49,729 nucleotides of DNA from Rhodopseudomonas sp. AAP120 (GTDB taxonomy: Bacteria > Pseudomonadota > Alphaproteobacteria > Rhizobiales > Xanthobacteraceae), in the NCBI RefSeq assembly GCF_001295845.1, contig NZ_LJIC01000089.1, positions 1-49,729 of the forward strand. The letters are read 5' to 3'. The position numbers and the translations under genes were made by a program. Below, one piece after another: positions 26,607 through 36,065 of this stretch (position 1 is the first letter of the stretch; the number at the start of each line of letters is the position of its first letter). The notes beneath the pieces were generated by a model that was given only the letters and a program-made list of their open reading frames with translations, was not told where the DNA came from and searched no databases.

Positions 26607-26618
26607 GATTCATTGAAC

Positions 26619-26645
26619 CATACCTGACACAAGATGTCAGGTATG
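26619..26645. promoter_or_regulatory. Palindromic operator between WYL regulator and GST
   Basis: CATACCTGACA and TGTCAGGTATG form perfect 11-bp arms around the spacer caaga. It is 12 nt from the regulator start and 7 nt from the GST start. The short distance implies that a bound protein would cover both translation-start regions or the promoters. It is the obvious site for the WYL regulator. Confidence 0.8.
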
Positions 26646-26652
26646 GGCAGAT

Positions 26653-27333
26653 ATGAAGGTCGCTCGCAGCTGGCCGATGGAGAGCGCCGTGACCGATCCG
26701 AACCGACTGACCCTGTTCTATTCGCCGCAAGCCCGGGCGACCGGCACGCGCGTGCTGCTCGAGGAGCTCGGCGCGCCCTACGACCTGCATGTGCTGAACA
26801 TGAAGGCCGGCGAGCAGCGTCAGCCCGGCTATCTCGCGGTCAATCCGCTCGGCAAGGTGCCGGCGATCCGCCGCGGCGACGCGCTGGTCACCGAACAGGT
26901 CGCGATCACGATCTATCTCGCCGACCTGTTTCCGCAGGCGGGCCTCGCGCCGGCGCTGGACGATCCGCTGCGCGGACCGTATCTGCGCTGGATCGCGTAT
27001 TACGGCTCATCGTTCGAGCCGGCGGTGGTCGACAAGTTCATGCAGCGCGAGCCGGCGCCGGTGGCGATGTCGCCCTATGCGGACTACGACACCATGCTCC
27101 GAGCACTCGAAGCGCAACTCGCAAACGGGCCGTATCTGCTCGGCGAGCGCTTCACAGCCGCGGACGTGCTGTGGGGCATGGCCCTGAGTTGGACGATGAG
27201 CTTCGGGCTGGTGCCGAAGACCGAAATGTTCGTGGGCTACGCCGATCGTGTGACCGCGCGGCCCGCATTCCAGCGCGTCAACGCGGCGGATGTGGAGATG
27301 GCGGCACAGCACGCCGCCGCGGCTGGTCACTAA
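26653..27333 (+). CDS. Glutathione S-transferase family protein
   Basis: A 226-aa GST. The thioredoxin-like N-terminal domain has LTLFYSPQARATGTRVLLEEL and the cis-Pro strand NPLGKVPAI, followed by VTEQVAITIYLADLFP. The helical C-terminal domain includes GPYLLGERFTAADVLWGMAL, with the N-capping box. The family conjugates glutathione to electrophiles or acts in redox detoxification; the substrate is unknown. The start is either ATG 26653, only 7 nt after the operator, or the GTG at 26689, which has GGAGAG upstream. It is probably controlled by the divergent WYL regulator. Confidence 0.88.
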   Translation: MKVARSWPMESAVTDPNRLTLFYSPQARATGTRVLLEELGAPYDLHVLNMKAGEQRQPGYLAVNPLGKVPAIRRGDALVTEQVAITIYLADLFPQAGLAPALDDPLRGPYLRWIAYYGSSFEPAVVDKFMQREPAPVAMSPYADYDTMLRALEAQLANGPYLLGERFTAADVLWGMALSWTMSFGLVPKTEMFVGYADRVTARPAFQRVNAADVEMAAQHAAAAGH

Positions 27334-27377
27334 CCGGCTTCGCCGTTGCAGCGCAGCGTTGGCGGGGCGTGTTATGC

Positions 27378-27515
27378 CGGCAGGCTGATGGCCGAGCCTA
27401 TGTCAGCGACGGCATGGTGCCGGAGCGCGGCGACGTCCAGCGCCTGACCAGAATGCTGGGCCGCCCGCTGCATTCCTATCGGGAGTTCGTGACCGCGCTG
27501 GCCGGAAAGGCCTGA
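27378..27515 (+). pseudogene. Possible 3' remnant of an NmrA-like oxidoreductase gene
   Basis: A short open stretch ending with GRAYVSDGMVPERGDVQRL, then LGRPLHSYREFVTALAG. It looks like the extreme C-terminus of an NmrA/SDR-type protein (the GRPxxSY-F pattern), with no start or nucleotide-binding domain. It is open in the same frame over the GST gene but unrelated to it. Low certainty. Confidence 0.3.
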
Positions 27516-27605
27516 CCGCGCGTCACTCGCCATTCAGCGAACGCAGCGGCATCGGACGGAGAAACCGGATGCCGCTGCGTTGCTGGAGGTTCGTAGATCT
27601 CAGCG

Positions 27606-28634
27606 CTACGACTCGAAGTCGATGACGATGCGGCCCTGAATCTCGCCCTGGTGCATCCGCGCGAAGATCTGGTTGATGTTCTCCAGCCTGTCGGTCGCGA
27701 TGGTCGCCTTCACCTTGCCGTCGCCGGCGAAATCGAGTGCTTCCTGCAGGTCCAGCCGGGTGCCGACGATCGAGCCGCGAACCGTGATGCCGTTCAGCAC
27801 GGTGTCGAAGATCGAGAGCGGGAAATCACCCGGCGGAAGGCCGTTCAGCGACACCGTTCCGCCGCGGTCGACCATCGCCAGGGCCTGTTCGAAGGCCTTC
27901 GGCGAAACCGCGGTGACAAGGACGCCTTGAGCGCCGCCGACGGCTTTCTTCACGAAGGCCGCGGGATCCTCGTGCCGGGCGTTCACCCCCAAGGTGGCGC
28001 CGAGCCGGCGTGCGAGGTCGAGCTTGGCGTCGTCGATATCGACCGCGATGACGTTCAGTCCCATCACCTTGGCGTACTGCACCGCCAGGTGCCCGAGGCC
28101 GCCGATGCCGGAGACCACCACCCAGTCGCCGGGCTTGGTATCTGTGACTTTCAGGCCCTTGTAGACGGTGACGCCGGCACACAGGATCGGCGCGATATCG
28201 ACGAAGGAAACGTGGTCCGGCAGATGGCCGACGTAGTTCGGATCGGCGACGACGTATTCGGCGAAGCTTCCGTTCACCGAATAGCCCGTGTTCTGCTGCT
28301 CCTCGCACAGCGTCTCCCAGCCGCCGAGACAGTGCTTGCAATGGCCGCAGGCGGTGTAGAGCCAGGGCACGCCGACCCGGTCGCCTTCCTTGACGTGCTT
28401 GACGTTCGCGCCGACCGCCGCGACATAGCCGACGCCCTCATGTCCGGGAATGAAGGGCGGCTTCGGCTTGACCGGCCAGTCGCCGTCGGCGGCGTGCAGA
28501 TCGGTGTGGCACACGCCGGTCGCGGCAATCTTGACGAGGATCTGGCCGGCGCCGGGCGTCGGTACGGTTACTTCTTCGATCACCAGTGGCTTGCCGAATT
28601 CGCGGACCACCGCGGCTTTCATCGTTTTGACCAT
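27606..28634 (-). CDS. adhP: Zinc-dependent alcohol dehydrogenase (AdhP type)
   Basis: A 342-aa medium-chain dehydrogenase that oxidises or reduces primary alcohols/aldehydes with NAD. The catalytic zinc site shows [14 protein letters not shown] and PGHEGVG; the structural zinc loop is [15 protein letters not shown]. The Rossmann motif is [17 protein letters not shown]. The length matches AdhP. The ATG at 28634 follows AGGGGACC. It lies 105 nt after the aldehyde dehydrogenase on the same strand, and the pair could carry an alcohol through an aldehyde to an acid. Confidence 0.92.
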   Translation of the reverse strand: MVKTMKAAVVREFGKPLVIEEVTVPTPGAGQILVKIAATGVCHTDLHAADGDWPVKPKPPFIPGHEGVGYVAAVGANVKHVKEGDRVGVPWLYTACGHCKHCLGGWETLCEEQQNTGYSVNGSFAEYVVADPNYVGHLPDHVSFVDIAPILCAGVTVYKGLKVTDTKPGDWVVVSGIGGLGHLAVQYAKVMGLNVIAVDIDDAKLDLARRLGATLGVNARHEDPAAFVKKAVGGAQGVLVTAVSPKAFEQALAMVDRGGTVSLNGLPPGDFPLSIFDTVLNGITVRGSIVGTRLDLQEALDFAGDGKVKATIATDRLENINQIFARMHQGEIQGRIVIDFES

Positions 28635-28739
28635 GTCGGTCCCCTAGAGTTTGCAGAGGTGATACGCGGCGCCTCTAGCAATGCGCCGCGCGAAACATCG
28701 CGTCGCCGCCGGACCGCGAGGCCGGCGGTCGTGGTGCGG

Positions 28740-30131
28740 CTAGAACCTGGCGTCGATATCGACGACGTCGATCAGCTTGTGGTTCACGAATTCCTTGAGG
28801 CCGAGACCGAGCAGTTCACGGCCGTAGCCGGAGCGGCGGATGCCGCCGAACGGCAGGTCCGCTTCCACCTTGGTCGGATGATTGACGAACACCATCCCGG
28901 TCGAGACTCGCCGTGCGACTTCGACGCCGTGCTTCGGATTTGAGGTGAACACCGAGCCGCCCAGTCCGTACGGCGAGTCGTTGGCGATGCGCACCGCATC
29001 GTTCTCGTCGGCGGCGCGAAACAGCATCGACACCGGGCCGAAGAACTCCCAATAGCGCGCCGGATTGTCTTCGCCGAGGTCGGTCAGAATCGTCGGCTGG
29101 ACGAAGGCGCCCTGATTGGGCACGGTCGGCCCGACTTCCTCGGCCTTCGCGCCATGCGCGACAGCCTGACGAATACGGTCCTTGATCTCGTCGGCTGCGC
29201 CCTGCGACGACAGCGGCGCCAGCGTCGTCGCCGCATCGAACGGATCGCCGGCTCGCAGTTCGGCCACGCCCTTGCGATAGCGCGCCAGGAACTCGTCATA
29301 GATCTCATCGACGATAATCATGCGCTTGGACGACACGCACACCTGACCGCCATTCCAGTGCCGGCCGAACACCGCCCATTTGACCGTCTTGTCGAGATCG
29401 GCATCGGCCAGCACGATGAAGGCGTCGGCGCCGCCGAGTTCCATGGTCGACTTCTTGAGCGCCTTGCCGGCCTGGCTCGCAATGATCGCACCGGCGTCTT
29501 CCGATCCGGTGAGGGCGACGCCGTGCACCCGCGGGTCGTTGATGATCGTCTCGACCTGTGAACGCGTCGCGTAGAGGTTGACGAACGCGCCGTGCGGGAG
29601 CCCGGCCTCGCGCATCAGCCGCTCGAATGCCGCCGCGCTCTGCGGAACGTTGGAGGCGTGCTTCAGCAGCATCGTGTTGCCGGCCGACAGCTGCGGCGCG
29701 ATGATGCGCGCGATCTGATAGTAAGGAAAATTCCAGGGTTCGATGGCGAGCAGCACGCCGAGCGGCTCGCAGACGATCACGGCCTCGCCCTCGGCCGGAT
29801 CGGCGACCGGCAAATGCTCGGGCTGCAGCAGGCGTTCGGCGTTGTGAACGTAGTACTCGAAGATCCTGGCGGAAAGCTCGACCTCGGCCTTGGCTTCGAC
29901 GAACAGCTTGCCCATCTCCAGCGTCAGCAACTTGGCGTAGTCGTCGGCGTTCCGTCGCAACAGGTCGGCGGCCTTCTGCAGAACGGCTCCCCGCGCTTCG
30001 AACGACACGTCGCGCCAGGTGAGGAAGGCATTGTGCGCGGCGTCGATCGCCTCCGCGACCTCCTGATCGGTGGCGTTTGGAAAGGTCTTCAGGGTCTCGC
30101 CCGTGTAGGGAAATGTCGTGGCGTAGGTCAT
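28740..30131 (-). CDS. Succinate-semialdehyde-type aldehyde dehydrogenase
   Basis: A 463-aa NAD(P)-dependent aldehyde dehydrogenase. It has EPWNFPYYQIARIIAPQL, the catalytic Glu in TMELGGADAFIVLADADLD, the nucleophile Cys in NGGQVCVSSKRMI, and EFFGPVSMLFRA. The shorter form and FPYTGETLKTFPNATDQ at the N-terminus are typical of the Sad/GabD-like succinate-semialdehyde group. The ATG at 30131 has AGGAG 6 nt upstream. It is the first gene of a likely two-gene unit with adhP, with a candidate FNR-type box about 180 nt upstream. Confidence 0.9.
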   Translation of the reverse strand: MTYATTFPYTGETLKTFPNATDQEVAEAIDAAHNAFLTWRDVSFEARGAVLQKAADLLRRNADDYAKLLTLEMGKLFVEAKAEVELSARIFEYYVHNAERLLQPEHLPVADPAEGEAVIVCEPLGVLLAIEPWNFPYYQIARIIAPQLSAGNTMLLKHASNVPQSAAAFERLMREAGLPHGAFVNLYATRSQVETIINDPRVHGVALTGSEDAGAIIASQAGKALKKSTMELGGADAFIVLADADLDKTVKWAVFGRHWNGGQVCVSSKRMIIVDEIYDEFLARYRKGVAELRAGDPFDAATTLAPLSSQGAADEIKDRIRQAVAHGAKAEEVGPTVPNQGAFVQPTILTDLGEDNPARYWEFFGPVSMLFRAADENDAVRIANDSPYGLGGSVFTSNPKHGVEVARRVSTGMVFVNHPTKVEADLPFGGIRRSGYGRELLGLGLKEFVNHKLIDVVDIDARF

Positions 30132-30825
30132 TCTCGGCTCCTGTCGGCGGACAACAAGTGATCAGGACGTTGCTTCACTCGCCTGGTGCGTCGCGTCGCC
30201 CTTCGCCTCTTCGGGGCGGAGGTCAGCGGAGGCACACGGTTGCGGCGATCGAGTTAGTTATTCGGCGAGTGCGATCGCGAGTAACATGTCCGTCTCGGAA
30301 GCTGCGCGATGTTGACTTGCGTCAAGGTCGTGCAGGTCGCCGCTTCTTTTGAGTTTCTGATTGTTGTCGAGTGGCGCGATCGCCTTGAATGCACTCGGAT
30401 GAGTTGAGTTGCTACATCATCGATGAGTAATCGTTGATGTTTGATACCCTTGTGCCTCATTTCGCGAGAAGCGATGACCCGACTCGGTCACCTACGTGTG
30501 GCTCGCGCGCCACGATGCGCGCGTGCTGCGGCGCTTCGATAAGTACAAATTCGATACCAGCACGGATCTGTGCAACCGCCGGAGGGGAAGAGTGACGATG
30601 AAGATGTCGGCGCTGTGACGGAGTGGGCCGCGCGACTCCCGGACACGATCGCGTGAGAGGCACCGGACGACGGCGCCGCGGCCTGTCGTCCGGCTGCTGC
30701 GGCGGCCGGCTTCACGCGAGAATCGATCTGATCACGAGACGGCTGATCGATCGATCTGGGTTTGCGGCTCCAACCGAAGAACCGCGCGGCCGAGCGGGCT
30801 TCGATGTCGTCTCGCTGGGCCGCTG
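30132..30825. other. Long intergenic region between cobA and the aldehyde dehydrogenase
   Basis: About 690 nt with no convincing gene; short frames in it lack motifs. It holds an FNR-type palindrome (listed) and a 10-bp palindrome TCATCGATGA near 30417. The part near 30480-30830 has coding-like GC but stops in the plausible frames and no ribosome sites. I see no terminator for the cob operon with a clear T-run, because cobA ends at the right edge of this region. Confidence 0.4.
30312..30325 (-). promoter_or_regulatory. FNR/FixK-type box upstream of the aldehyde dehydrogenase
   Basis: TTGACTTGCGTCAA matches the TTGA-N6-TCAA consensus of FNR, FixK and AadR regulators and is symmetric over 10 of its 14 bases. 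It is about 180 nt upstream of the aldehyde dehydrogenase start. Regulation by low oxygen is inferred, not seen. Confidence 0.5.
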
Positions 30826-31578
30826 TCAGGACGCCGCCAGAGCAAATCCATAGAGGATCATGCAGGCTCCCTGCGGACGATCCGTCGTGAGTTGCGCGGC
30901 GATCTCGACGATCGTGCCGTGGAGCATACGCGTCTCCGGCGAGCCGAGGCTCTCGACGATTGCGGCCGGGGTCGCCGGATCGAGGCCATGCGCGAGCAGG
31001 CGCTGCACCAGCGCCGGGAAGGTCGCCTTGCCCATATAGATGCAGGTGGTCGCGGCCGGATCGGCCAGCGCGGCGATGTCGAGATCGCCTGGCAGTCGGC
31101 CATCGACATCGTGGCCAGTGACCAGCTGCACGCGGCGCGCGACGCCGCGTTTTGTCAGCGACGCGCCGAGTGCAGCCGCGGCCGCCATCGCGGTGGTGAT
31201 GCCGGGCACGATCTCGACCGCGATGCCGGCCTCGCGCAGCGCGCGAAGCTCTTCGTCCGATCGCGCGAACACGGTCGGATCGCCGGCCTTGAGCCGTACG
31301 ACGCGCTTGCCGCTGCGTGCATAGGCGACGAGCAGCCGGCTGACTTCGTCCTGCTTTGGCGACGGATGGCCGGCGCGCTTGCCGACGGCGACGAGTTCGG
31401 CATTGGGGCCGACGAACGACATGAAGTCCTCGCCGGCGAGATCGTCATACAGCACGACGTCGGCCACCTGCAGCCGCTGGATCGCCCGCAGCGTCAGCAG
31501 GTCGGCATCGCCGGGGCCGGCGCCGACCAGCGCGACGCTGCCGGGCGGGAAGGAGGAAGTTGGAGCGGCCGGGATCAT
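30826..31578 (-). CDS. cobA: Uroporphyrinogen-III C-methyltransferase
   Basis: A 250-aa SAM-dependent methyltransferase that makes precorrin-2 from uroporphyrinogen III, the entry to the corrin branch. Family motifs: VALVGAGPGDADLLTLRAI, VLYDDL, VVRLKAGDPTVFARSDEE and GITTAMAAAAALG. There is no CysG-type oxidase/ferrochelatase fusion. ATG 31578 overlaps the cobB stop (ATGA) and has AGGAG 8 nt upstream. It is the last gene of the leftward cob operon. Confidence 0.95.
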   Translation of the reverse strand: MIPAAPTSSFPPGSVALVGAGPGDADLLTLRAIQRLQVADVVLYDDLAGEDFMSFVGPNAELVAVGKRAGHPSPKQDEVSRLLVAYARSGKRVVRLKAGDPTVFARSDEELRALREAGIAVEIVPGITTAMAAAAALGASLTKRGVARRVQLVTGHDVDGRLPGDLDIAALADPAATTCIYMGKATFPALVQRLLAHGLDPATPAAIVESLGSPETRMLHGTIVEIAAQLTTDRPQGACMILYGFALAAS

Positions 31579-32903
31579 GCGGCAGGCTCCTGTGAACTGT
31601 CGATCATATGGAAGAAGGTGCCGGTGACGTGGCCGCGGCGGCTGCCGGTCTCCGCCGTCGCTACCCCGGAGGCATCGTGGATGTCGGCCAGCGGCTCGTC
31701 GGATACCGAGAGCACGCGCGCGTAGTGATACTCGTGGCCGCGTAGCACTGTGCCGGCGGGATGGCCGGCGGCAGGCGCATGCAATGTGGCGACGCGATAG
31801 CCGAGATGCAGCTTGCGCTGGGCGAAGTCGGTTTCCAGCCCGAGCAGTCCGGTCATGGCGTGGCGTGCGCCGTCGGCGTCGATCAGTCCGGCACCGAGCG
31901 TCATGTAGCCGCCGCACTCGCCATGGACCGGGCGCGTTTCGGCGAAGGCGCGTAGTCCAGAGATGAATCGCGACGACGCGGCGAGCCGGCCGGCGTGTAG
32001 TTCGGGGTAGCCGCCCGGGAGCCACGCCGCGTCACAACTGTCGTCGGGCGTTTCGTCGGCGAGCGGCGAGAACGGCACGATCTCGGCGCCGGCGGCGCGC
32101 CAGCCCGCGAGGAGGTGCGGATAGATAAACGAGAACGCATCGTCGCTGGCGAGCGCGATGCGCTGGCCGGGCGGGGCGAAGGCCGGCGTCGCCGGCGTGT
32201 CGAACCGGGACGGCTGCGCCAGTTGCTTGAGCGCGGCAAGGTCGATGCCTTGCTCGGCGAGCGTCGCCAGCGCGTCGAGCCGTTCAGTGAGTTGCGCGTG
32301 CTCGCGCGCTTGCACCAGCCCGAGGTGACGGTTCTTGATCGACTGGCTGGCGTGGCGCACCAACGTGCCGAGCACGGGGATTGGATGCGCCGCGAAGCCG
32401 GCTCGCACCAGCGCTTCGTGCCGCGCGCTGGCGACGTTGTTGAGGATGACGCCGGCGACGGTGACGTCGGCTCGATAGCGCGCGAAGCCGAGCGCGACCG
32501 CGGCGGCGGATTGCGACTGCCCGGCGACGTCGATCACCAGCACCACCGGCCAGCCGGTTGCGGCGGCGATATCGGCGGTGGCGCCGTGGCCCCACGCGCC
32601 GGCATGGCTGCCGCCGTCGAACAAACCCATCACGCCTTCGGCGATGCTGAGATCAGCGCCGACCGCGGCCTCCAGCAGCGCGGCGACGCGGCCGCGGTTG
32701 AACGCCCAGGAGTCGAGATTGTAGCAGGGCCGACCGGCCGCCGCCGCGTGGAATGCCGGGTCGATATAGTCTGGCCCGCATTTGTACGGCTGCACGACAC
32801 GGCCGCGCCGGCGCAGCGCCGCGATCATTGCCAGCGTCACGGTGGTCTTGCCGCTGTTCGTCGATGGGGCGGCGACGATGAGTCCGCGGGGGTGATTAGT
32901 CAC
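31575..32903 (-). CDS. cobB: Cobyrinate a,c-diamide synthase
   Basis: A 442-aa glutamine-dependent amidotransferase; in the aerobic pathway CobB amidates hydrogenobyrinate at the a and c side chains. The N-terminal P-loop domain has [19 protein letters not shown] and the signature [13 protein letters not shown], then [12 protein letters not shown]. The C-terminal class I glutaminase-like domain has [13 protein letters not shown] with the nucleophile Cys. The GTG at 32903 overlaps cobM by 8 nt; an upstream start at 32954 would sit inside cobM. Confidence 0.95.
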   Translation of the reverse strand: MTNHPRGLIVAAPSTNSGKTTVTLAMIAALRRRGRVVQPYKCGPDYIDPAFHAAAAGRPCYNLDSWAFNRGRVAALLEAAVGADLSIAEGVMGLFDGGSHAGAWGHGATADIAAATGWPVVLVIDVAGQSQSAAAVALGFARYRADVTVAGVILNNVASARHEALVRAGFAAHPIPVLGTLVRHASQSIKNRHLGLVQAREHAQLTERLDALATLAEQGIDLAALKQLAQPSRFDTPATPAFAPPGQRIALASDDAFSFIYPHLLAGWRAAGAEIVPFSPLADETPDDSCDAAWLPGGYPELHAGRLAASSRFISGLRAFAETRPVHGECGGYMTLGAGLIDADGARHAMTGLLGLETDFAQRKLHLGYRVATLHAPAAGHPAGTVLRGHEYHYARVLSVSDEPLADIHDASGVATAETGSRRGHVTGTFFHMIDSSQEPAA

Positions 32904-33675
32904 GCGTGCGCTCGTCCTGCGCGGAGCGCCGGTAGCGCCGGTCGTAGCCCGCATCGTACAACGCGCTGTCGCGAAAATCCGTTGCGGCCAGCGATGGCCC
33001 GACCAGGATCAGCGCGGTGCGATCGATCCCCGCTGCGGCGACCTGCGCGGCGATCGTCGTCAGCGTACCGCGGATGATCTGCTCCTCCGGCCAGCTCGCG
33101 CGCACCACCACCGCGACCGCGCAGTCGTCGCCGTAATGCGGCCGTAGCGTCGCGACGACTTTGTCCAGCACATGCACCGATAGATGGATCGCAAGCGTCG
33201 CGCCGGTCGCCGCATAGGCGTCCAGCGTTTCGCGCGGCGGCATCGCGGAGGCGCGGCCCGAGGTGCGCGTCAGCACCACGGTCTGCGCGACTTCGGGCAG
33301 CGTGAGCTCGCGGCCGAGTGCCGCGGCTGCTGCCGCGAAGGACGGCACGCCGGGCGTCACCGTGTAGGCGATGCCGTGCGCTTCGAGCCGGCGGATCTGT
33401 TCGCCCATCGCGCTCCACACCGACAGGTCGCCGGAGTGCAGCCGCGCGACGTCGTGGCCGGCCGCGTCGGCGGAGACGAACTCCGCCGTAATGGCATCGA
33501 GATCGAGCGGTGCGGTGTCGACGATGCGGGCATTCGGCGGGCATTGCGCGATAATCTCGCGCGGCACCAGCGACCCGGCATAAAGGCAGACCGGGCAGCG
33601 CCGCACCAGATCTTGCCCGCGCACGGTGATCAGGTCGGGCGCGCCGGGGCCGGCGCCGATGAAGTGGACGGTCAT
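32896..33675 (-). CDS. cobM: Precorrin-4 C11-methyltransferase
   Basis: A 259-aa SAM-dependent methyltransferase. It has [45 protein letters not shown] and [20 protein letters not shown] with [14 protein letters not shown], all typical of CobM/CbiF. It methylates C11 of precorrin-4. The ATG overlaps the cobE stop as ATGA, and the stop overlaps the cobB start. Confidence 0.95.
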   Translation of the reverse strand: MTVHFIGAGPGAPDLITVRGQDLVRRCPVCLYAGSLVPREIIAQCPPNARIVDTAPLDLDAITAEFVSADAAGHDVARLHSGDLSVWSAMGEQIRRLEAHGIAYTVTPGVPSFAAAAAALGRELTLPEVAQTVVLTRTSGRASAMPPRETLDAYAATGATLAIHLSVHVLDKVVATLRPHYGDDCAVAVVVRASWPEEQIIRGTLTTIAAQVAAAGIDRTALILVGPSLAATDFRDSALYDAGYDRRYRRSAQDERTRD

Positions 33676-34064
33676 CGATTGGTGTCCTCGATCGCGACCG
33701 CGGCGGTGGCCTGGCGGTCGCGCGACAGCATGCGAGATACGATAAGGCGTGCGTTCGGCCCGGCGGCTGCCAGCGCAGCAGCTTCGCAGACGCTGCCGAC
33801 GCCGCGGGCGCGTGCGACGCGCGCCGAATGCGTGGTGATCCGCGCCGAGGCCTGCCGCAGCGATGGCTCGTCGATGGCGAGGCAGGGCAGGGCAGCCGCT
33901 TTGGCTGCAGCGATCAGCGGCGGATAGATGCTCTTGTCGGCCGGCGTTGCCAGCAGCGTCGGCCAAGCCGGCGCCGCAGCGTTGCGCGCGGCGTCGATCA
34001 CTTCGGCGATCGACGCCTGCGGCGCCGCCGCGCGAAACCCGAGGCCGATCACCACGCGCGTCAT
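33672..34064 (-). CDS. cobE: CobE/CbiG C-terminal-like protein
   Basis: A 130-aa protein of the CobE family, equivalent to the C-terminal domain of CbiG. It has [20 protein letters not shown] at the start and [19 protein letters not shown], followed by [20 protein letters not shown], with the SVCE-AAL pattern of the family. CobE has no firmly assigned enzymatic role in the aerobic pathway. Both ends overlap neighbouring cob genes as ATGA. Confidence 0.9.
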   Translation of the reverse strand: MTRVVIGLGFRAAAPQASIAEVIDAARNAAAPAWPTLLATPADKSIYPPLIAAAKAAALPCLAIDEPSLRQASARITTHSARVARARGVGSVCEAAALAAAGPNARLIVSRMLSRDRQATAAVAIEDTNR

Positions 34065-35284
34065 TTGCGGACGCTCCATTGCACCACCGGCATTGCGGCG
34101 CGCCATGCGGTGAGACCCCCGACCGGCGCCGCGCGTTCGACGCCGAGCCGCAGCAACTCGCCGCCGTGGCGCGCGTGCCAGGCGATCAGCAGCGCTTCGC
34201 TCTCCAGCGTCACCGAGTTGACGACCAGCCGACTACCTTGGGGCAACGCTTGCCAGGCTGCCTCGAGCACTCCGGGCCGGCCAGCGCCGCCGCCGACGAA
34301 CACCGCGTCCGGCGTCGGCAAGTCAGCCAACGCCTCCGGAGCCTGGCCGAGCCGCAGATCGAACTGCGGCACGCCGAGCGCCTCGGCATTGGCGCGCGCG
34401 TTCGCCAGCCGATCGGCGCGCGCCTCGATGCCGATCGCCCGATTACTTCGCGCCGCCAGCAGCCATTCGATGCCGATCGAACCCGAGCCGGCGCCGATGT
34501 CCCACAAGAGCTCGCCGCCGGTCGGCGCCAGGCTCGACAGCGTCACCGCACGGATCTCGCGCTTGGTGAGTTGGCCGTCGCTTTGGAACAGCGCATCGCG
34601 CAGACCCGCCGTGACGGGAATGATCGCGGCGTTCGGCTCGGCTGCGACCGCAATGCCGAGCGCGACCGGCGCGCTGATATCGGTGAAGGCGAGGGCGGAG
34701 GCGATCGACTGCCGAACGCGCTCGCGCGGTCCGCCGAGCGCCTCGAGCACGGTGAGCTGTGAGCCGCCGAATTTCGACGTCGTTAGATAGGCCGCTATCT
34801 GTGCGACCGCGGAGCCGTCGCGCACCAGCACGATCAGCTGCGCCCTCGGCCGCAGATAGGATCGCATCGCTGCGATCGGCTGCGCGTGCAGGCCGAGTGT
34901 GATCGTGTGTTCCAGCCGCCATCCGAGCCGCGCCGCGGCCCAGGAGAATGTCGACGGGGCCGGGAGCGCGGTCCATTCGTCTGGCGCGAGATGACCGGCG
35001 AGCACCGCGCCGGCGCCGTACCAGAACGGATCTCCCGAGCACAGCACCACGACGCGGCGCCCGCGTTCCGCCAGCACGTCCGGCAGCGAGTCCGCGAACG
35101 GCACGCGCCAGGGCAACGCCGGCTTGCCGAGCGCACTGACCATCGCCAGATGGCGGTCGCCGCCGATCACCAGCTCGGCCCGCGTCAGCAGCGCGCGCGC
35201 TTGCTCGGAGAGGCCATCAACTCCGTCCTCGCCGATTCCGACGATGGACAGCCACGGCGTGGTCGTGTCATCGCTGAGGGCCAT
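34061..35284 (-). CDS. cobL: Precorrin-6Y C5,C15-methyltransferase (decarboxylating)
   Basis: A 407-aa CbiE-CbiT fusion. The N-terminal CbiE-type methyltransferase has [34 protein letters not shown] and [13 protein letters not shown]. The C-terminal CbiT-type domain has the SAM motif [18 protein letters not shown] and [16 protein letters not shown]. It makes precorrin-8X by two methylations and a decarboxylation. Its ATG (35282-35284, read leftward) shares bases with the ATG of the rightward cobK. Confidence 0.95.
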   Translation of the reverse strand: MALSDDTTTPWLSIVGIGEDGVDGLSEQARALLTRAELVIGGDRHLAMVSALGKPALPWRVPFADSLPDVLAERGRRVVVLCSGDPFWYGAGAVLAGHLAPDEWTALPAPSTFSWAAARLGWRLEHTITLGLHAQPIAAMRSYLRPRAQLIVLVRDGSAVAQIAAYLTTSKFGGSQLTVLEALGGPRERVRQSIASALAFTDISAPVALGIAVAAEPNAAIIPVTAGLRDALFQSDGQLTKREIRAVTLSSLAPTGGELLWDIGAGSGSIGIEWLLAARSNRAIGIEARADRLANARANAEALGVPQFDLRLGQAPEALADLPTPDAVFVGGGAGRPGVLEAAWQALPQGSRLVVNSVTLESEALLIAWHARHGGELLRLGVERAAPVGGLTAWRAAMPVVQWSVRK

Positions 35285-36065
35285 GACACCTCGCTCCGAC
35301 CAGTCTTTGCGTCTCTTGATCCTCGGCGGCACCGCCGATGCGAACCGTCTTGCCGCGGCCGTGGCGGCCGAGTCGCGGATCGCCGCGGTGCTGTCGTTCG
35401 CCGGGCGTACCGAAACGCCGAAGCTGCCGCCGATCCCGTCGCGCATCGGCGGCTTTGGCGGCGTCGCAGGCCTGATGGATTACTTGCGCGCGGAGCGCAT
35501 CGACCGCGTCGTCGATGCGACGCATCCGTTCGCGGCGCAGATAAGCCGTAATGCGGTAGAAGCCTGCGCTGGCGTCGGCATCCCGCTGCTCGCGCTCGAA
35601 CGCGCGCCCTGGCAGGCACAAAGCGGCGATCGCTGGATCGAGGCCGATGATTTGCCGGCGGCGGCGGTCGCGCTCGGCGCGGCGCCGCGGCGTGTCTTTC
35701 TCGGTATCGGACGGCAGAACCTCGATCTGTTCGCCAATCATCCGCAGCACGCCTATCTGGTGCGGCTGGTCGATCCGCCGCGCGGGCCGCTGCCACTGGC
35801 AAACGTCGAGGTCGTCGTCGCACGCGGGCCGTTCGACCGAGCCAGCGATCGCGCTCTGCTCGAAGCACACCGCATCGAGATCGTCGTCGCCAAGAATGCC
35901 GGCGGCGACGCCGCGGTGGCGAAGATCGAGGCCGCGCGCGATCTCGGGCTGCCGGTGGTGATGGTGCGCCGTCCCGCGATCCCGGCGCGCCGCACGGTCG
36001 CGAGCGTTGCCGACGTGATGGATTGGCTGGCTCACGACAGCACCCCGACCGAGCGCGGCGTGTAG
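35283..36065 (+). CDS. cobK: Precorrin-6A reductase
   Basis: A 260-aa NADPH-dependent reductase converting precorrin-6A to dihydro-precorrin-6. It has LRLLILGGTADANRLAAAV, the signature VDATHPFAAQISRNA, FLGIGRQNLDLF and IEIVVAKNAGGDAAVAKIEAA. It is the only rightward gene in the operon: its start codon overlaps that of cobL in the tetranucleotide CATG, and its last 34 nt overlap the end of cobJ. Its promoter must therefore lie within cobL or it must be read from further left. A longer frame opens at 35124 but lies inside cobL. Confidence 0.95.
   Translation: MTPRSDQSLRLLILGGTADANRLAAAVAAESRIAAVLSFAGRTETPKLPPIPSRIGGFGGVAGLMDYLRAERIDRVVDATHPFAAQISRNAVEACAGVGIPLLALERAPWQAQSGDRWIEADDLPAAAVALGAAPRRVFLGIGRQNLDLFANHPQHAYLVRLVDPPRGPLPLANVEVVVARGPFDRASDRALLEAHRIEIVVAKNAGGDAAVAKIEAARDLGLPVVMVRRPAIPARRTVASVADVMDWLAHDSTPTERGV

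Noticed and set aside
27651-28943. Rightward 430-codon frame opposite the alcohol dehydrogenase
   Set aside because: It is antisense to a well-supported gene and has repetitive Arg/Asp/Val composition typical of shadow frames.
30623-30853. Rightward 76-codon frame in the long intergenic region
   Set aside because: No ribosome site or motif; it runs into cobA on the opposite strand.
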